From Cokeromyces recurvatus (Eukaryota > Mucoromycota > Mucoromycetes > Mucorales > Mucoraceae), in contig NW_026251438.1 in the NCBI RefSeq assembly GCF_025118155.1, positions 1-64,000 on the forward strand: a stretch of 64,000 nt of DNA. The letters run 5' to 3'. The first letter of the stretch is position 1, and each line of letters starts with the position of its first letter. The translations under genes and the position numbers were made by a program. Below the pieces are notes generated by a model. The model was not told the DNA's origin. It made no database searches and was given only the letters and a program-made list of their open reading frames with translations. Shown here in pieces: positions 9,797-23,003 of this stretch.

Positions 9797-12700
9797 ATGT
9801 CAACTATTACTCCACATAATGCTCTATATGATTCAATGACACAACTACCTCTAAATCAGTATCACCAACAAACAAACTGTTCTTCTCTTAACGAACTAAG
9901 ACAACGTGTTTTAGTTAACCTAGCAGATAAAGAGGTTTATAGCATTAGACGATGGATCAATTCAGTAATCAACTTATACGAACAGGTTCGTATACAATAT
10001 TTTTTTTCTTTAAACACCATTTTAATAATTATTAAATGACATGACATTTTAAGGGAGATTATGCTATTCTTCACAATGATCTAGAAAATGCTTATGTTTC
10101 TTATATGCGAGGCTGCAGGTACAGATATCTTATGCCTTTTGTTATTATCTTAATTGTCTGATATTAGTGTACTATATTATAGCATTTTAGTAGAAATTAT
10201 CAAAAGGCATTCTACTTATGAACAATTCCGTCAGGATCCCGTTTTAATGAATTTAAAAAGGGTAACGATCGATATTTGTCCTTTGTTTTTTTTTATGACC
10301 ACTAAAACATATAATCAAATATTAGAGAACAAACGATGAAATATTTTTGATTTTAGAAGAGTTAGCATTAAAACTCGAAGCCTTATATATGTTAAAACCG
10401 AAACAACAACATAAAAATTATATACAAAAATCAGACTATTCTCATTTAAATAATCCTTATATTCATAAACAAAGTCAATATTCCATAACAAATAATAATA
10501 ATAATATATCAACACAGCAACAACAATCTATTCCTTCTTTAGTATCTAGTTCTAATTTATTGCATAATCAATCGTCTCCAAATCAAATAATGTCAGCAAA
10601 TTTGAAAATACCAAATAATACTGTCATCCGTTTACCTTCATGGACCTCTAATATCCTTCCATTTAATTCAACAGTTGAACCTATTGAACTAGCACGATGG
10701 ATTACAGCAAAGTCAAATCCACCTAGTATTTTATTAATTGATGTACGGCCTAGAAATATCTTTAAAAGCGGCTGCATCAAGCATCAATGGATTATTCAAG
10801 TAGAACCTATCGTATTACAAAAAGAGTGAGTTTTTCTTTCTTTCTTTCTTTCTTTTTTTTTTTTTCCCCTCTGTTATCATCGCGGTATATAATTAAAAAC
10901 TTATATAATATTTGAACAGGGCTATGACAATTAAAATTCAGGAATCCTTATTACAAAATCCTGAGGCAGAACAAATATTATTTTCTGAAAGAGCAAGATT
11001 TGATTTGATTGTTTACTATGATCAAAATTCTAAAACAGTGGAGACTTCTAATATACCTACTAACAATATACGACGAGCTTTGGAGGCTGGTCAACTAAGA
11101 AGACCTCCAATGCTATTAGCTGGTGGATTTGATGCCTGGAAATCTACCATAGGTGAAAGAGGCATTTATGATTTTTCATCTTTAAAAGAAAGAAGGCATT
11201 CATTTAGTTTAACGGATAGCAGTAATAGCTCTAGAACGAGTAGTCTTCATTCTTTTTCTAATCAACCAGATCAAGGTTATAATTATCATAACGGAAAATC
11301 CATTCCTCAACAATATCCACTTTCATTATTGACATCATATTATCATCATCTTACAGTGCCTCAACCATTACCAACAGCTCCCAAAAAAGAGCCTTATAGA
11401 TATCCTGAGCTTTTATCTCCTACAACTACTGAAACAGCTTTGATTCCTTCTTTACAACAACAGCAAACTAATTTATGTCCAATTCCACCTTCTTATCCAA
11501 ATCCCCATAAACGAAGAACATATATCGATAATCCATTTAACGGCTTTACAAATGCTACTAGTACGCTTTATGATGTACCCCCAATTAAATTAAATAATAA
11601 TAATAATAATAATAATAATACAATAAATAAGCAACGACCCTCATCAGCAGAGTCTATGTCTACAACTGTGTCATTAAATAGACCTTCCGCTTTAAAGGAA
11701 TTTCATCATTTTTCAACAAATAATATTCATTCTGTTTCTAGCTCTATTTCTCAATTAGGAGGTGTCATCCATATTGGTACTACAGGATTGAAAAATTTAG
11801 GAAATACATGCTATATGAACTCGATCATTCAATGTTTAAGTGGAACTATACCTCTTGCTAGATACCTTATATGTAAGTTAAATAATCTAAAGTAAATACT
11901 TGGTAACTTTTCTTTTTTTTTCTATTTGGGATATATATAGCTGGTACTTTTAGACAACATGTCAATAGGGGTAACAAGTCAGGAACAGGAGGCGTTTTAG
12001 TGGAGACATTTGCGGATCTTTTACGGGTTTTGTGGAGTGAAAGTTGTAACTTTGTATCACCCATGACGTTCCGAGAGGCATTAATACGATTTGCACCTCA
12101 ATTTTCAGGCACAGACCAACAAGATTCACAAGAGTTCTTGATGTTTTTATTAGATGGACTTCATGAAGATTTGAACAGCAGAAATAGTCATCATAGTGTA
12201 ATTAAAGAATTGAGTGATGCTGAATTTGAAAAACTCCCTGACTGGCAAGCGAGTTCTTTATCTTGGGAAAAATATCTAGCTAGAAATTCGAGTATTATTG
12301 TTAATTTGTTTCAAGGACAATACAGAAGTAAACTAACATGTCTATCCTGCAAACAAGTAATATATGGCATATACATATATTTATGCATTTCAACAATTAC
12401 TCTAATTTTTTTTTTTTTTTTTTTTTTTTTTGTTTTGGGTTCTGATTTAATTTTAGACTTCGACATCATACAACGTATTTATGTCCCTGTCACTCCCTAT
12501 TCCTGTAAAAAAACTACGACTGTCAAGTGTCACATTATATGACTGTTTAGATTACTTTGTTAAAGAAGAAACGTTAGATAAAGAAGATGGTTGGAATTGT
12601 CCTAAATGTCGAAAGAAACGAAAAGCATTAAAACAATTAACATTAACAAGGACACCTGATATTCTTTTAATACATTTAAAACGAATTTCTCCTGATGGAT

Positions 12701-13037
12701 TATTTAAGAATAAAATGGATACCATAGTGAAATGTCCCACAAGGTAAAATGAAACATTTATATGAATATACACACAAAAGATTATCTATTCAACAATTAT
12801 TATTTTGTATAAATAGGAGCTTGGATCTATCAGATTATATTCCGACATCAATGACTCCTGCCCCATCTCAGGATCGGCCATCATATATCTATGATTTATA
12901 TGCCGTTTCTGTAAGTTTGAAAATTGTTGTTGTATTACCCTAACTTTATTTTTTTTTTTCTGTAGAATCATTATGGATCACTTACAGGAGGTCATTGTAA
13001 GTGATAAAGATGAGTTCAACGTGTTATCTATTCTATT

Positions 13038-13075
<38 letters not shown>

Positions 13076-13296
13076 GTAGATACTGCATGTGTTAGAGATG
13101 GATATAAAGATAAATGGCATTATTTTGATGATAGTAAATTCTCATTATGTGAAGAAAACAAAGTGATTGTAAGTATAGAATGACAGTCTTTATAATCAGA
13201 ATCTAACTCTCTCTCTCTCTCTCTTTTTTTTTTTCGGGCAATTATTAGACGAAGGCAGCTTATAATTTGTTTTATGTTCGATCCAAAATTAAATAA
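9797..13296 (+). CDS. DOA4: Ubiquitin carboxyl-terminal hydrolase, Doa4/USP8 type with rhodanese domain
   Basis: Eleven exons join in frame: 9797-9985, 10054-10118, 10168-10261, 10326-10825, 10920-11872, 11941-12356, 12457-12743, 12817-12910, 12966-12996, 13080-13168 and 13249-13296, giving about 921 residues, close to yeast Doa4. The N-terminal helical region (LYEQGDYAILHNDLENAY) matches the USP8 dimerisation/MIT-like domain. A rhodanese-like domain follows (LLIDVRPRN ... LLAGGFDAWK) and looks catalytically dead, because YYDQNS replaces the Cys loop. After a low-complexity Gln/Asn/Pro linker comes the USP core: Cys box GLKNLGNTCYMNS (C about 580), zinc-ribbon pairs CLSC and CPKC, and His box YGSLTGGHYTA (H about 876). 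The family removes ubiquitin from cargo at endosomes. Exon 9 is only 31 nt. Exon 4's acceptor was chosen because the alternatives break the frame. Confidence 0.93.
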
Positions 13297-13674
13297 TTTT
13301 ATTAAAAAGAAACACAATAAAATATGTATGTATGGGGAAAAAAAAAGGAATGTTTTCTGGAGCAAAGTTATTATTAAAAAAAAATAGTTATGTGTATGTT
13401 TTAAAGCATAGGGAAGATTCTTATTATTATTATTTTTTTTTTAAAAAAAAAGGGGGAAGAGATAATAAAAAAAAATAATGCAATGTATTATGTAGTAATA
13501 AGATTGAAGGCATATAAAAACTGAATAAAATAAATAAATAAAAAAAAAGGGGGTATTATAATAAATAAATAAATAAATAATTAAACTACTTTTTTTTTTC
13601 TTTCGAACGCTTGCATTTAAAAAAGAAAAACCAAAAAAAAAAAGGAAAACAAAAAGAAGAAAGAAAAAGAGCCT
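13297..13674. other. Intergenic, convergent 3' ends
   Basis: Lies between the 3' ends of the deubiquitinase and the homeodomain gene. It has many A and T homopolymers and TAAA repeats and no gene; both 3' UTRs must lie here. Confidence 0.55.
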
Positions 13675-14349
13675 TTACATAGATGAAGATGTCATAAGTA
13701 AGTCAAAGCAAGAATCATAGTAGCCACCATCAATTGAAGATACGGGTGAACCGGTTGAAAGCATAGGAGTTAATTGCTGTGACATTGGAGAATAGTAAAG
13801 GTCAAGAGATGAAGATGTAGAGGTATTCCATTTTGAAATAGGATAGTCTTCTGAAAGTGACCTAGTGATTAGACGAGAGGTGGAAAGATCATCTGGTATT
13901 AAACGTCTATCATATAACTATAAGAAATATACAAGATTAATCAAAATGACTATAAAATTATATTATATTTTGATATTTACCAAGTGATTGTTATTAGATA
14001 ATGGCCATGGTGATGGATACATAGTATTCTTTGTTCCTAGAATAGGGCAAGATTTCCTTCTCCATTCATCAGAACTCATTTCAGAGGAAAGACCAAAACT
14101 CTCTGTATTATCAATTACTGGGGCTAGAGGATGAATAGGCATCTTGAACCAGTCATTTTGATTTATCAAAACATCATCAGGTAGTGTGTTATCAAGCATA
14201 CAATTAACTGCTGCTGCAGTAGCAACTGATCGAGCATTGTTATTAAAGAATTGAGAAAAAAGGATAGGTGATTCTTTCTTGATTTGTTGTTGCTGATGCT
14301 GATGCTGATGCTGATGCTGATGCTGATGCTGATGCTGATGCTGATGCGG

Positions 14350-14387
<38 letters not shown>

Positions 14388-14781
14388 GGTCAGTTTTATG
14401 TTTTTGAAGTTTAGCTTTAGCTCTACGATTTTGAAACCAAATTTGAACACCACGAGGAGTCATATCCAATTGCTGAGCCAGAATACGACGAACTGTTGCA
14501 TTGGGCTTTGGATTTTCTGAAAATGATTTCTCAAGTACTTTAAGTTGTGCACGAGAAGTACGACGACGATGTTTGATTTCAAAAGGGTTATAAAAAGTAG
14601 TTCTAAAATGACCATTTGGATCCATATCAGGATGCTGAGTAAAGTCAAAAAAGTAATTATTATTATTCTGTTCCGTGTCAGTGGTAGCATGATTATCAGT
14701 AGATGATTGATAATAATTGTTAAACATAGGTACAATACTAAAGGATTGCTCGAATGGTTGCATTAACATTTCAGGTGACAT
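13675..14781 (-). CDS. Homeodomain transcription factor
   Basis: Two exons on the minus strand, 14781-13981 and 13917-13675, joined by a 63-bp GT-AG intron in phase 0, give 347 residues. The homeodomain spans about residues 70-129, with the recognition helix VQIWFQNRRAKAK and helix 1 SRAQLKVLEKSFSEN. It is followed by a polyglutamine run of about 13 and an alternating His-Gln tract of about 20 residues, coded by a GAT/GCT-type hexamer repeat at about 14295-14345. The second exon is Ser/Thr-rich and unrelated to known domains. The fungal relatives are the Pho2/Phx1-type homeodomain regulators, but I cannot assign an orthologue. The repeat tract is likely length-variable between strains. Confidence 0.9.
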
Positions 14782-16752
14782 GAATAAAGTAAAATAAAAT
14801 TTATCAAAATTGAATACAAAAAAATTAGCTTATATTTATATAAATCGTAATAACTCCACAAAAAAGAGGAGGGAGGAGGAGGAGGGGGGGGAAAGGGAAG
14901 GAAAGGAGAATATAAAGAAGGAAGCTGGTATTACATGTGTATGTAATATATATCTTTAGAGAGAAAAAAATAGAAAGAAAGAGAAGTAAAATACTAATAC
15001 AAGAAGGGAGAATAAGACTTTAGAAGAAAGGGGGGAAAATAAAATTCCACAGTTTAGGAGAAAATTGGAGGATCCTGTAAGGCGGGATACATAAAAGTTT
15101 TACACGAGACAGGCATAAACCCTTTTTGTGTGTGTGTGTGTGCTTAGAATACTATGCATATAAATTTTGCAAAAAGAAAAACTGTCATATTCCATAGTAA
15201 ATGAATATCCTTAGAACATAAAGAACAAAATGACATAATACTTTATAATAAAGATAATTTAGTAGACTAGATATAATTGAATATAATGTATTAGCTATTT
15301 ATATATTTCCTTAAAATAGTATAATTGAAAATTATGTATATGTCTTATAAAGCAAATATATCTTTTTATGTTTATTTGCAACACATATAGAAGATACAAT
15401 GACAACGAGGGGAGTTATGAGTATGTTGTACGGTAACGGTAAAATGCACAGGGGGGGGAGAGTGTGTGTGAGGGGAAAGGAGATGTTTTATATGTATATA
15501 AATGTACTGCTTGGTATGTGTACTTAAAGTCAGAGGAGCATCATTATAAAATGAAAAAATAAGAACATTAGGTAATAAATGTATATAGGAGGAAAATGGT
15601 GAAAGTGATAGCATATATAATAAGTAGATGAATTTGCTATAGAGCAAGAGATGTGTATAATGTATGTATATTATATAACAGGATGATAGTAATGCATATA
15701 AAGCTTAAAACTGTAATTATCCTTAACATCACAAGCATATATGTATACAATCTTTATAATTTAAACATATCCAAGTCTAACATAATTTCTCTAATATATT
15801 ATATTAAAAACAATAATTAAAAATGAGGAGCAGTAATTGAAAATATATTATATAATATTATATTATTTTTATTAACTTCAAACCGTATATTAATACTCTC
15901 CCATTCTATTTTCATCCCCTTTAGCCCTGACCTTTGTCATCTATAATATAATTCAGTATAATGACTTAATATGATGTGATTGATGTACAAATACCCCTTA
16001 TTATGTCAATGGTACATTCCTGGAATTATCCTTTTTTTTTCTTTTGCAGAACACGAGCAAATATGCTGTGTTTTCAGTAATGAGCTAATTCTAAAGTATC
16101 TCATTATATAGTGTATCTAGTTTATTACCACGAAATGATTTTACAGTTGTTATACATACAATAGCAAAACTAATATATATGTGTATATACTATTAATAAT
16201 ACAAATAAAACAAAGAATCGAAAGAGAATGAAATAGTTACATATATGTTATGATTTTATGAGTGTTTATGAAATCAATTTCATATATGAATATCAAAAGT
16301 TAAATTACTAAAAATGATACTTTATTTCGTTGTTAAATATATATCTATTTACCTAAATGTATACTATATTTCATCACATATTAGGTAAACTTCTTCGAAT
16401 ATTAAAATAATCAGAGCAACACTACTTGATAACGATATATTTAAAATGATGTGACATCTGTAAAAATCTTTTTACTTGTATTATCTACTGATGACATTTC
16501 AGACATAAGAAAAGAAGAAAAAAATCAGTTTTGTTAATAGAGCATTTTGCAGAATAAACGATAATTTGCTGTTACTTTTTTTATGTACAATAAAAAAAAA
16601 ATTTATTTTAATTAGATATAACAAATGACACTACATATATCGACCCTTTGTCTTCTGTAAGTTCACATATAATCAATAATAATTAGTAAAGATAGAATAT
16701 AGAGTCAATAAAGAATAACTCGACTCATGTATTAAATGTCTTGAAGAAATAC
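14782..16752. other. Long AT-rich intergenic region
   Basis: Two kilobases upstream of the homeodomain gene. It contains purine-rich tracts (about 14870-15060), a short TG repeat near 15129 and a G-rich patch near 15450, but no coding frame I can support. Probably promoter and 5' UTR of the homeodomain gene. Confidence 0.5.
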
Positions 16753-16963
16753 TCATATTCTTGCCTTTTTTTTTTTTTTTTTTTTTGCTTTAGATTGTGG
16801 AAACTCTTTTCAAGTTTATCCCACATCGTTTTGTTGAAGAGGCTTAACCTTAGAGAAATTAATAGTGCCAAAGGGGGGGGAGATACATCCTATAATACTT
16901 GTATTGACACATTTTTTGTTATGTACCTTGACTTTAGCTGCTTCACCAACTCTTGACCAAGCT
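16753..16963 (-). CDS. Tentative small minus-strand gene (two exons, 5' end missing)
   Basis: Two minus-strand segments read like coding sequence: 16963-16927 (LGQELVKQLKS) and 16848-16753 (LSLFNKTMWDKLEKSFHNLK followed by a lysine run coded by a 22-A tract). A GT-AG intron at 16849-16926 joins them in frame. The product would be a short charged helix. I find no convincing first exon or start; the upstream DNA is a long A tract and then SEN2. The opposite strand is also open over parts of this region, so strand assignment is uncertain. The A tract could hide a length error that changes the C-terminus. Treat as a candidate only. Confidence 0.22.
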
Positions 16964-17011
16964 CTACCACGCATCATTTGAGTGTTAAAAATCAGCTCCG
17001 TCAATGAATAC

Positions 17012-17055
<44 letters not shown>

Positions 17056-17089
17056 AAAGAAAGATTTTTTATATACATGTGTATTTAGT

Positions 17090-18114
17090 ATGAATGAATA
17101 CGAAACTATCAGTATACCTTTACCAGTTAAAATTTCTGCAAAAAGCAATGTTTTCGTTCAGCTAAAACAGTTTATATTTCAAATAGTTTATAATATTACC
17201 AGTCCACCAAAGCCAAAGCTAATGGGAACATTTATGAAATTTGGCAATTTTGTCTGGATTCATGACAAGAGCTTTGCCAATCAAATTTACAGTAACGGGT
17301 TTTTTGGTAAAGGTGATCTTTCTAGAAGTCAACCTACTTGGTATCAACGAATCAAACAAGACAATAAAAATGCTTTAGAAGAAATTACAGTAGAGAGACG
17401 AAAGAAAAGAAAAGAAAAGAAAAACAAACATGTTGATGCTGAGAATTATTTAACATCTGATGAGCTTTTAAATTTTGCAATGAATGTAGATGTCGAAAAT
17501 TTTCAGCTAGATTTATATGAAGCCTTCTTTTTAGTGTATGGTCTAAATGCACTATCAATTGAGAATAGTAAAGAGGTATATAATTGTATTTTTTTTTATA
17601 ATATTGAACAATAGTCAACTAAACATATTGGACATAGATACCAATGTCAATTGAGGAATGTTGGTCCACTTTTAATAAATGTAATGAACTATTTCATATA
17701 AATTATGTCGTATACCATTATTATCGAAGCTTGGGTTGGGTACCTAAAAATGGATCCAAATTTGGAGTTGATTTTGGTAGGTAATTTAAACTTTATGCTT
17801 TACTTGTTTTATTAAAACTAATACTTTATTATCAAGTATTATATCAATCTGGCCCTTCTTTTAGACATTCTGATTATGCAGTAGTTGTAATGCCTCTATA
17901 TTCAAATAAAACAGAGGAATCCAAAAGCTGGACCTGGTTATTACGTCTTAACCGTATTTGTACTCATGTAAAAAAGACTTTAATTTTATGCTATGTTCAT
18001 ATCCCAGAAGACACTTCTTCTTGTACAAGTTTAGAAAATTACTCAATTAGACAAATCATTTATAAAAGATGGTCTCCTCAAAAAAATAGAGAAGAAAAAC
18101 AAAAAGACACATAA
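17090..18114 (+). CDS. SEN2: tRNA-splicing endonuclease catalytic subunit Sen2
   Basis: Three exons, 17090-17575, 17638-17776 and 17837-18114, give 300 residues. The N-terminal part has [20 protein letters not shown] and [10 protein letters not shown], which recall the Sen2 signature before the catalytic domain. The C-terminal nuclease fold reads [20 protein letters not shown], then [20 protein letters not shown], and finally [13 protein letters not shown]. The Tyr, His (in FRHSDY) and Lys (in VKK) fit the catalytic triad that cuts the 5' splice site of pre-tRNAs. A lysine/arginine-rich linker near residue 105-120 separates the halves. The start follows a T tract of about 42 nt (17012-17054). 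The protein is shorter than human TSEN2 but complete in its core. Confidence 0.9.
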
Positions 18115-19128
18115 CTTATAGAATAAATCACATTGTAAATATTATTGAATAAAAGAATTTGAGCAAAAGATGCATGCAACTTACATATTTTGACGTTCAA
18201 AATTGCTTGACATTCCACTCTATTAGTCATTTTTGAATCTAAATAATTAATATAAAACTAGTTATTCCAAATTGTTTATATATGTATTGTACTTTTTGGA
18301 TATCCATATTGGTATTTTTTTTTTATTTTTCTTATTAGGAATGGTACTATCCAACTGCTGTCTACTTTCTAATACAGCCTAATAATTCAAGGAAAATTTA
18401 TTTCATAACGCTAATAACTTACTCTCTAGTATGAGAGATATAGTATCATTTTGCTTGATGCAGGCTGGACAGTAATGATAAAGATATGTTAAAGAAGATT
18501 ATTAAATTAATCAGATACTAGCTATCTAGAGAGCAAATAAAGACATTTAAAGTCTTTCTTAGGGCCCAATAATGAAAAGACAGATAATATTATAAACAAT
18601 TTAAACTGTCAATCGAGTCCTTTAGTAAACTATCTTATGCCTTGTATTGATTGTAAAAGAGTAAAAAATGTACTTGTCATGGTCAGTGAGATTTTTTTTT
18701 CTTTGTATCTTTATTTTATTTTGTCCATTGCTCTTTTACGTCGAAAAAATAATTTTTATCTATTCATTTTATTATTGTATTTTCCTTTGCACTTGCCCTC
18801 TGAGTAATACTAATAATTTTTGCTACACAAAGCAATAATTAATGATTGGTCATTTTTTTTTTTAAAAAAATAAAATTCTTCAGTTTAATAGTATACACAT
18901 GTATAAAGGATACAGTTTTAGTACATATCATTTATTAATTTTATTTGCTATTATATGAGGCATACTTGCATATTATACATGTAATGCAAAAATTATAGTA
19001 TTATATTGTATATGTAGCGAAATATTTTCTTGACCAGAAGAAGATAGAATTACAAAAAAAAAGAAAAAAGAAAACGGAAGGGGAAGGGGGTATTATTATT
19101 ATTCTCATTATTATTAATATAATATAAG
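18115..19128. other. Intergenic region, convergent
   Basis: About 1 kb between the 3' ends of SEN2 and the F-box gene. AT-rich with scattered T and A runs; no coding frame or RNA gene recognised. Confidence 0.5.
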
Positions 19129-20919
19129 CTATTTTGCTGCTGTAGTCGAATTATTATCCGAGACTTTCCACATCCACCAAGGACCACCATATTCTTCATC
19201 TCCCCATCGTCCAGAAAGACCGATCGGCCAAATAAATCGACCGGTATATTCCCAAGTTTCACCAGAGTCGATATAATTCTTTTCCCAAGTTACTTGTCCT
19301 TCTTCAGTGTCATCAATAAGACCTGTAATCGAAAAATGGCCCAAGTTATCAATACCTGTACCCTCAAATCGAGTCAGGGGGCATGCAATGAGATGTTTTG
19401 AGGGGAATTGATGTTCCCTTGAAGGTCTTGGTGATGCGACTGCATTCTGAATGGTACTAGCTAAATTATTATTGTTCGTCTTTCGTCTCTTTCTTGGTTC
19501 AACAGTACTGTCTTGATCGTGATCTAACCAACGAGAGAGCCAAGAGGATTGACTGATAGGTTCTCCTGATTGATCCTCTAAGGGGACAACCTTGATTGTC
19601 ATACGCATAGGCCCATCAAACCAGTCCTCCATGTTGGAGTCATCGTCAGGATCTTGAAAGGTATAATAACCAACCCATTCACCTTCAATTAAATAAGCTT
19701 CACTAACAAAGCGACTCGTGGAAGCAAAACCTGAATCTGTATAAATATTATACAATGGTGTACTACTGTTATGGATCTTCTTCATTGATGATGATTCACC
19801 GTTTTTAGATCTCTGTAAGCTCACTAAAAACAGATTTCGTTCGTAGCGTCTTAAGAATTCAACGTCAAATAATTCCGAATGTAATGTAAATAAGGGGATT
19901 GGAACACAATTTGGTATAGCCTGATAAAGCTGTGGATGATGAGCAAATAAGGTGACAAAAAATAAATGAAAGGCTGAAGAGAGAGGATCCTGAGAGGGAT
20001 AAAAAGCTGTTATGTTGATGGATGAGGTATGTTGTTGATCTATGGGAATAGACCATGAGGTATGGAAATCTCTTAAAGGTGTATATTGTGTAATAAGTGC
20101 GTCCGCTTCAAAATTATATGCAAATTGACTTAGCTCGGTTGAAACAATGGTATTATTGGCTTGGAAGAAATGTGTGATTGAAAAATCTAAATACACATAA
20201 TGCAGGAGGAAAAAGAAGAAGAAGAAGAAGAAGAAGGGTATAAATATATTATAATGTTAGGTAGGATCTTCATATTTAATTGGTTAAAAGAATACTTGCC
20301 ATAATTGACAAGCAGAGATAAAATAGGTAACACTACAGGATAACTTTCTCGATCACGATAAGGGCCCAATTGAAATGCGGCACCAGCGGCTAATTGAACT
20401 TGATATTTTAAAAGATGTGGAATATTATACTGATCTATAGTACAAAGTATTAGTTTTTTTTTTTTTTTTTTTTTCGTTTCTTTCACTTTCTTCCTGACAC
20501 TATGTATGTATGTATGTATGTATGTATATATGCGAATGTATGTTACCATGTTCAGTAATCATATCCCAAATAACTTCCCAATTAATCGAGTTTAACAAAT
20601 CAATTCGCTTCGTATTTGAAGCAAATAATTTACACAATTGTAAAGCTTTACATCGTTTTTGAAGAGCAGTGTACCAATTGTAATTATAATGAAGTCGACG
20701 TCTATAGATAGCATGTGTATCAAAACGATAATGAAAGGCACAAGGCCATAATTTCTTTTGTCTCCAAGGATCTTTGTGTATAAGATGATACAAGTGTTTG
20801 CAACATTGAGATAATTCTAAAAGTGAAGTAGGTAATAGCTGATAACTTGCGACATGTATGATTATTTCCAATAAAAGCTCTTTTGGTAATGATAGTAATA
20901 AACTTGATTGTTTTGTCAT
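19129..20919 (-). CDS. F-box protein with C-terminal beta-rich domain
   Basis: Three exons on the minus strand, 20919-20547, 20434-20300 and 20186-19129, give about 521 residues. An in-frame ATG eight codons upstream, at 20943, is also possible. The F-box lies at the N-terminus (LSLPKELLLEIIIHVASY ... LELSQCCKHLYHLI), which would dock the protein on Skp1 in an SCF ubiquitin ligase. The C-terminal half holds Gly/Trp-rich strands (EGEWVGYYTF, FEGTGIDNLGHFSITG, GLSGRWGDEEYGGPWWMW) typical of a beta-sandwich seen in several fungal F-box proteins, presumably the substrate-binding part. The second intron (20187-20299) appears to use a GC donor (GCAAGT), since no GT position keeps the frame. The substrate is unknown. 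Confidence 0.8.
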
Positions 20920-21449
20920 ATATATTACACAATAATCATACAACAGAAAGAAAAGAAAAAAGAAAAGAAAAAGTAGTTAAAAGAGAGAGAGAGAGAGAGA
21001 AAGGAAAAAAGGAGTCTAATAATACAAAAAAAAAAAAAAAAAAAAAAGAAAAAAGAATATTTATTTTTTTTTAGGTCTAGAATTTTAAAAAGCTAAATAA
21101 GGTAAGATTTTTTTAGGCTCTAAGTTTTTTTTCACTATAAAAAAAAAAAAATTAGTGCTTATTCTCCTTACCAGCCCCTATATATTCTGTGACCTGTACT
21201 AAAATAGTCTACTTATTATCAAAATGTAGTGTTAACATGCTTCTAATTTGGATATTTCCCGAAAGAATTTGGCTTAATTCACAGATAAATTAATGTAGTA
21301 TACATATTTAGTTTAATTGGAATCCAATAATAATTTAACAAGTTGCTCAAACATAAGCTGACAGACTTTCTTAGAGTGTTTTACTTTTATGTTGTTGTTC
21401 TAATTATTAAAAAATATTGTGAAACAACTAACGAAAAAAGGCTAAGAAA

Positions 21450-21481
<32 letters not shown>

Positions 21482-21837
21482 TACATAAAAATCTACTGAT
21501 TATGTTTATTTTGATATAAAAAAATAATAATCGAAATCACTCTTCCACATCAAGCTTGACCTTCTTTTTGTGAATATAATAATGATAATAATAATAAAAG
21601 ATGATGTCATATCTTAAACTAAAAGGTTTCGCTTACATGTATAATGTTTTGTTTTTATAAGGAACTAAACCAATTATTTAATATACAATAAATTGCTGTT
21701 ATATCGAAAGCCCAGATTTTAATTTAGTAGGATAGAAAATCATGTTTTATAATTATATCCACATTGTTCTTTATTTGTTAAATACTTGTCTATACATGTG
21801 AAAATGTATATGTATAATATCTCTTATCTATGTACAA
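20920..21837. other. Intergenic region
   Basis: Promoter side of the F-box gene and 3' side of the SNF5 gene. Contains an A run near 21030 and another near 21460, plus a GA-rich tract at 20980-21005. No gene seen. Confidence 0.5.
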
Positions 21838-23003
21838 TTATTGTCTTGCTCGTCTAGTACGCTTAAATCGAGTCTCACGACGAAGACGTCTAATATTTCT
21901 TTCTTGTGCAATTAACAGTTTCTCTAATTCATCATTAGATAATACCTCAAGTTTAGGTACCCAATTTGCTGCTTCTGCTAACTTTCTGAAACCTGTTTCT
22001 AAGCGCTCCTCCTTTTTATACAGTCCTTCATACTATATGCCATAATTAGTCTTTGATATATAAATTGCATGTATTTTTATTTACCTCTTCTACAATACGT
22101 TTTCGATGTCGAAAGAGTTGATCTCGTATTCCATGAGCAATTATACTAACATATTCTCCTCCTAATCCTAATTCGGCCGCAAGTTGTCGACTAAAGACTT
22201 CAGGAGCATTACTATGTACATTATCTAAATCCCATTCAAACTTATCACGTAAATTTACTTTCCCTATCTGAAGATCAAGCTATACAAAAATAAAATAGAA
22301 AATAAAGTTAATAGAGAATCTAAAAAAAAAAAAAAGCGAATTATAAAATCAATATTACATTAATCTCAACTCTCTTATTTCCTCCGTTTGGTAATTCATA
22401 TTCATAAACAGCTTCAAAATCAATCACCTGCGCACGAATGGATTCGGAAATGGGTTTTATAAACTTTGTTGTATCCAATTGCAAATCTTCACAAAGCAAC
22501 TCTGCAAACATTTCAGGTGTCAAGTATTGTTCATTCATATTCCACAAAAAAACATCTCTTAATTTTACATCGTCTAGATCGATGTCTAAACGAATAGGTA
22601 CAAGGATTTCTGTTGTTTCTGAAACACGATTTAAAGATTCTTGAGTTGGAGGAAGTAAGAAATTCTTTTTGTGTGGGACTTTGGGTAAGTTAGATTGATC
22701 AAAATTTTCAGCATTGGTAGTTTGTTTTGATTCTTCATATTCTTCGTTTTCCAAGAACTCTTCAAAATCATCATCGGAATCATCGGCTATGAGACGATGT
22801 TTTTTTTCTGAAATATAACTAGAAGGTAATAAAAGTGCATTATCTTTGGATTGTTTTATACGTGAAGAATAAGAAGAAAAATAGCCTTGTGTATTTGGTC
22901 CTCCATACACAGGCTGTAAAGGCTGGAATGACTGAGGTACAAATAGCTGCTGTTGTGGTTGTAAGGGAGCAAATGGTTGATTCATAAGGATAACGCTATC
23001 CAC
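21838..23003 (-). CDS. SNF5: SNF5/SFH1 subunit of a SWI/SNF-RSC type chromatin remodeller
   Basis: Three exons on the minus strand, 23003-22359, 22279-22085 and 22032-21838, all in phase 0, give 344 residues. The SNF5 domain is present as two repeats: LVPIRLDIDLDDVKLRDVFLW with TPEMFAELLCEDLQL, and LDLQIGKVNLRDKFEWDLDN with APEVFSRQLAAELGL. These match the tandem Rpt1/Rpt2 layout of SMARCB1/Snf5/Sfh1. Between them lies AVYEYELP, and the C-terminus is a basic coiled coil (IRRLRRETRFKRTRRAR). An acidic patch (DDSDDDFEEFLENEEYEE) precedes the domain. The size is nearer to SMARCB1 and Sfh1 than to yeast Snf5, so it could serve BAF-like, RSC-like or both complexes. It is divergently transcribed from INTS4. 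Confidence 0.92.

Noticed and set aside
16741..16956. Plus-strand frame with a C-terminal-exon look (IVETLFKFIPHRFVEEA)
   Set aside because: Mirrors the minus-strand candidate; no upstream exon or donor supports the plus strand.
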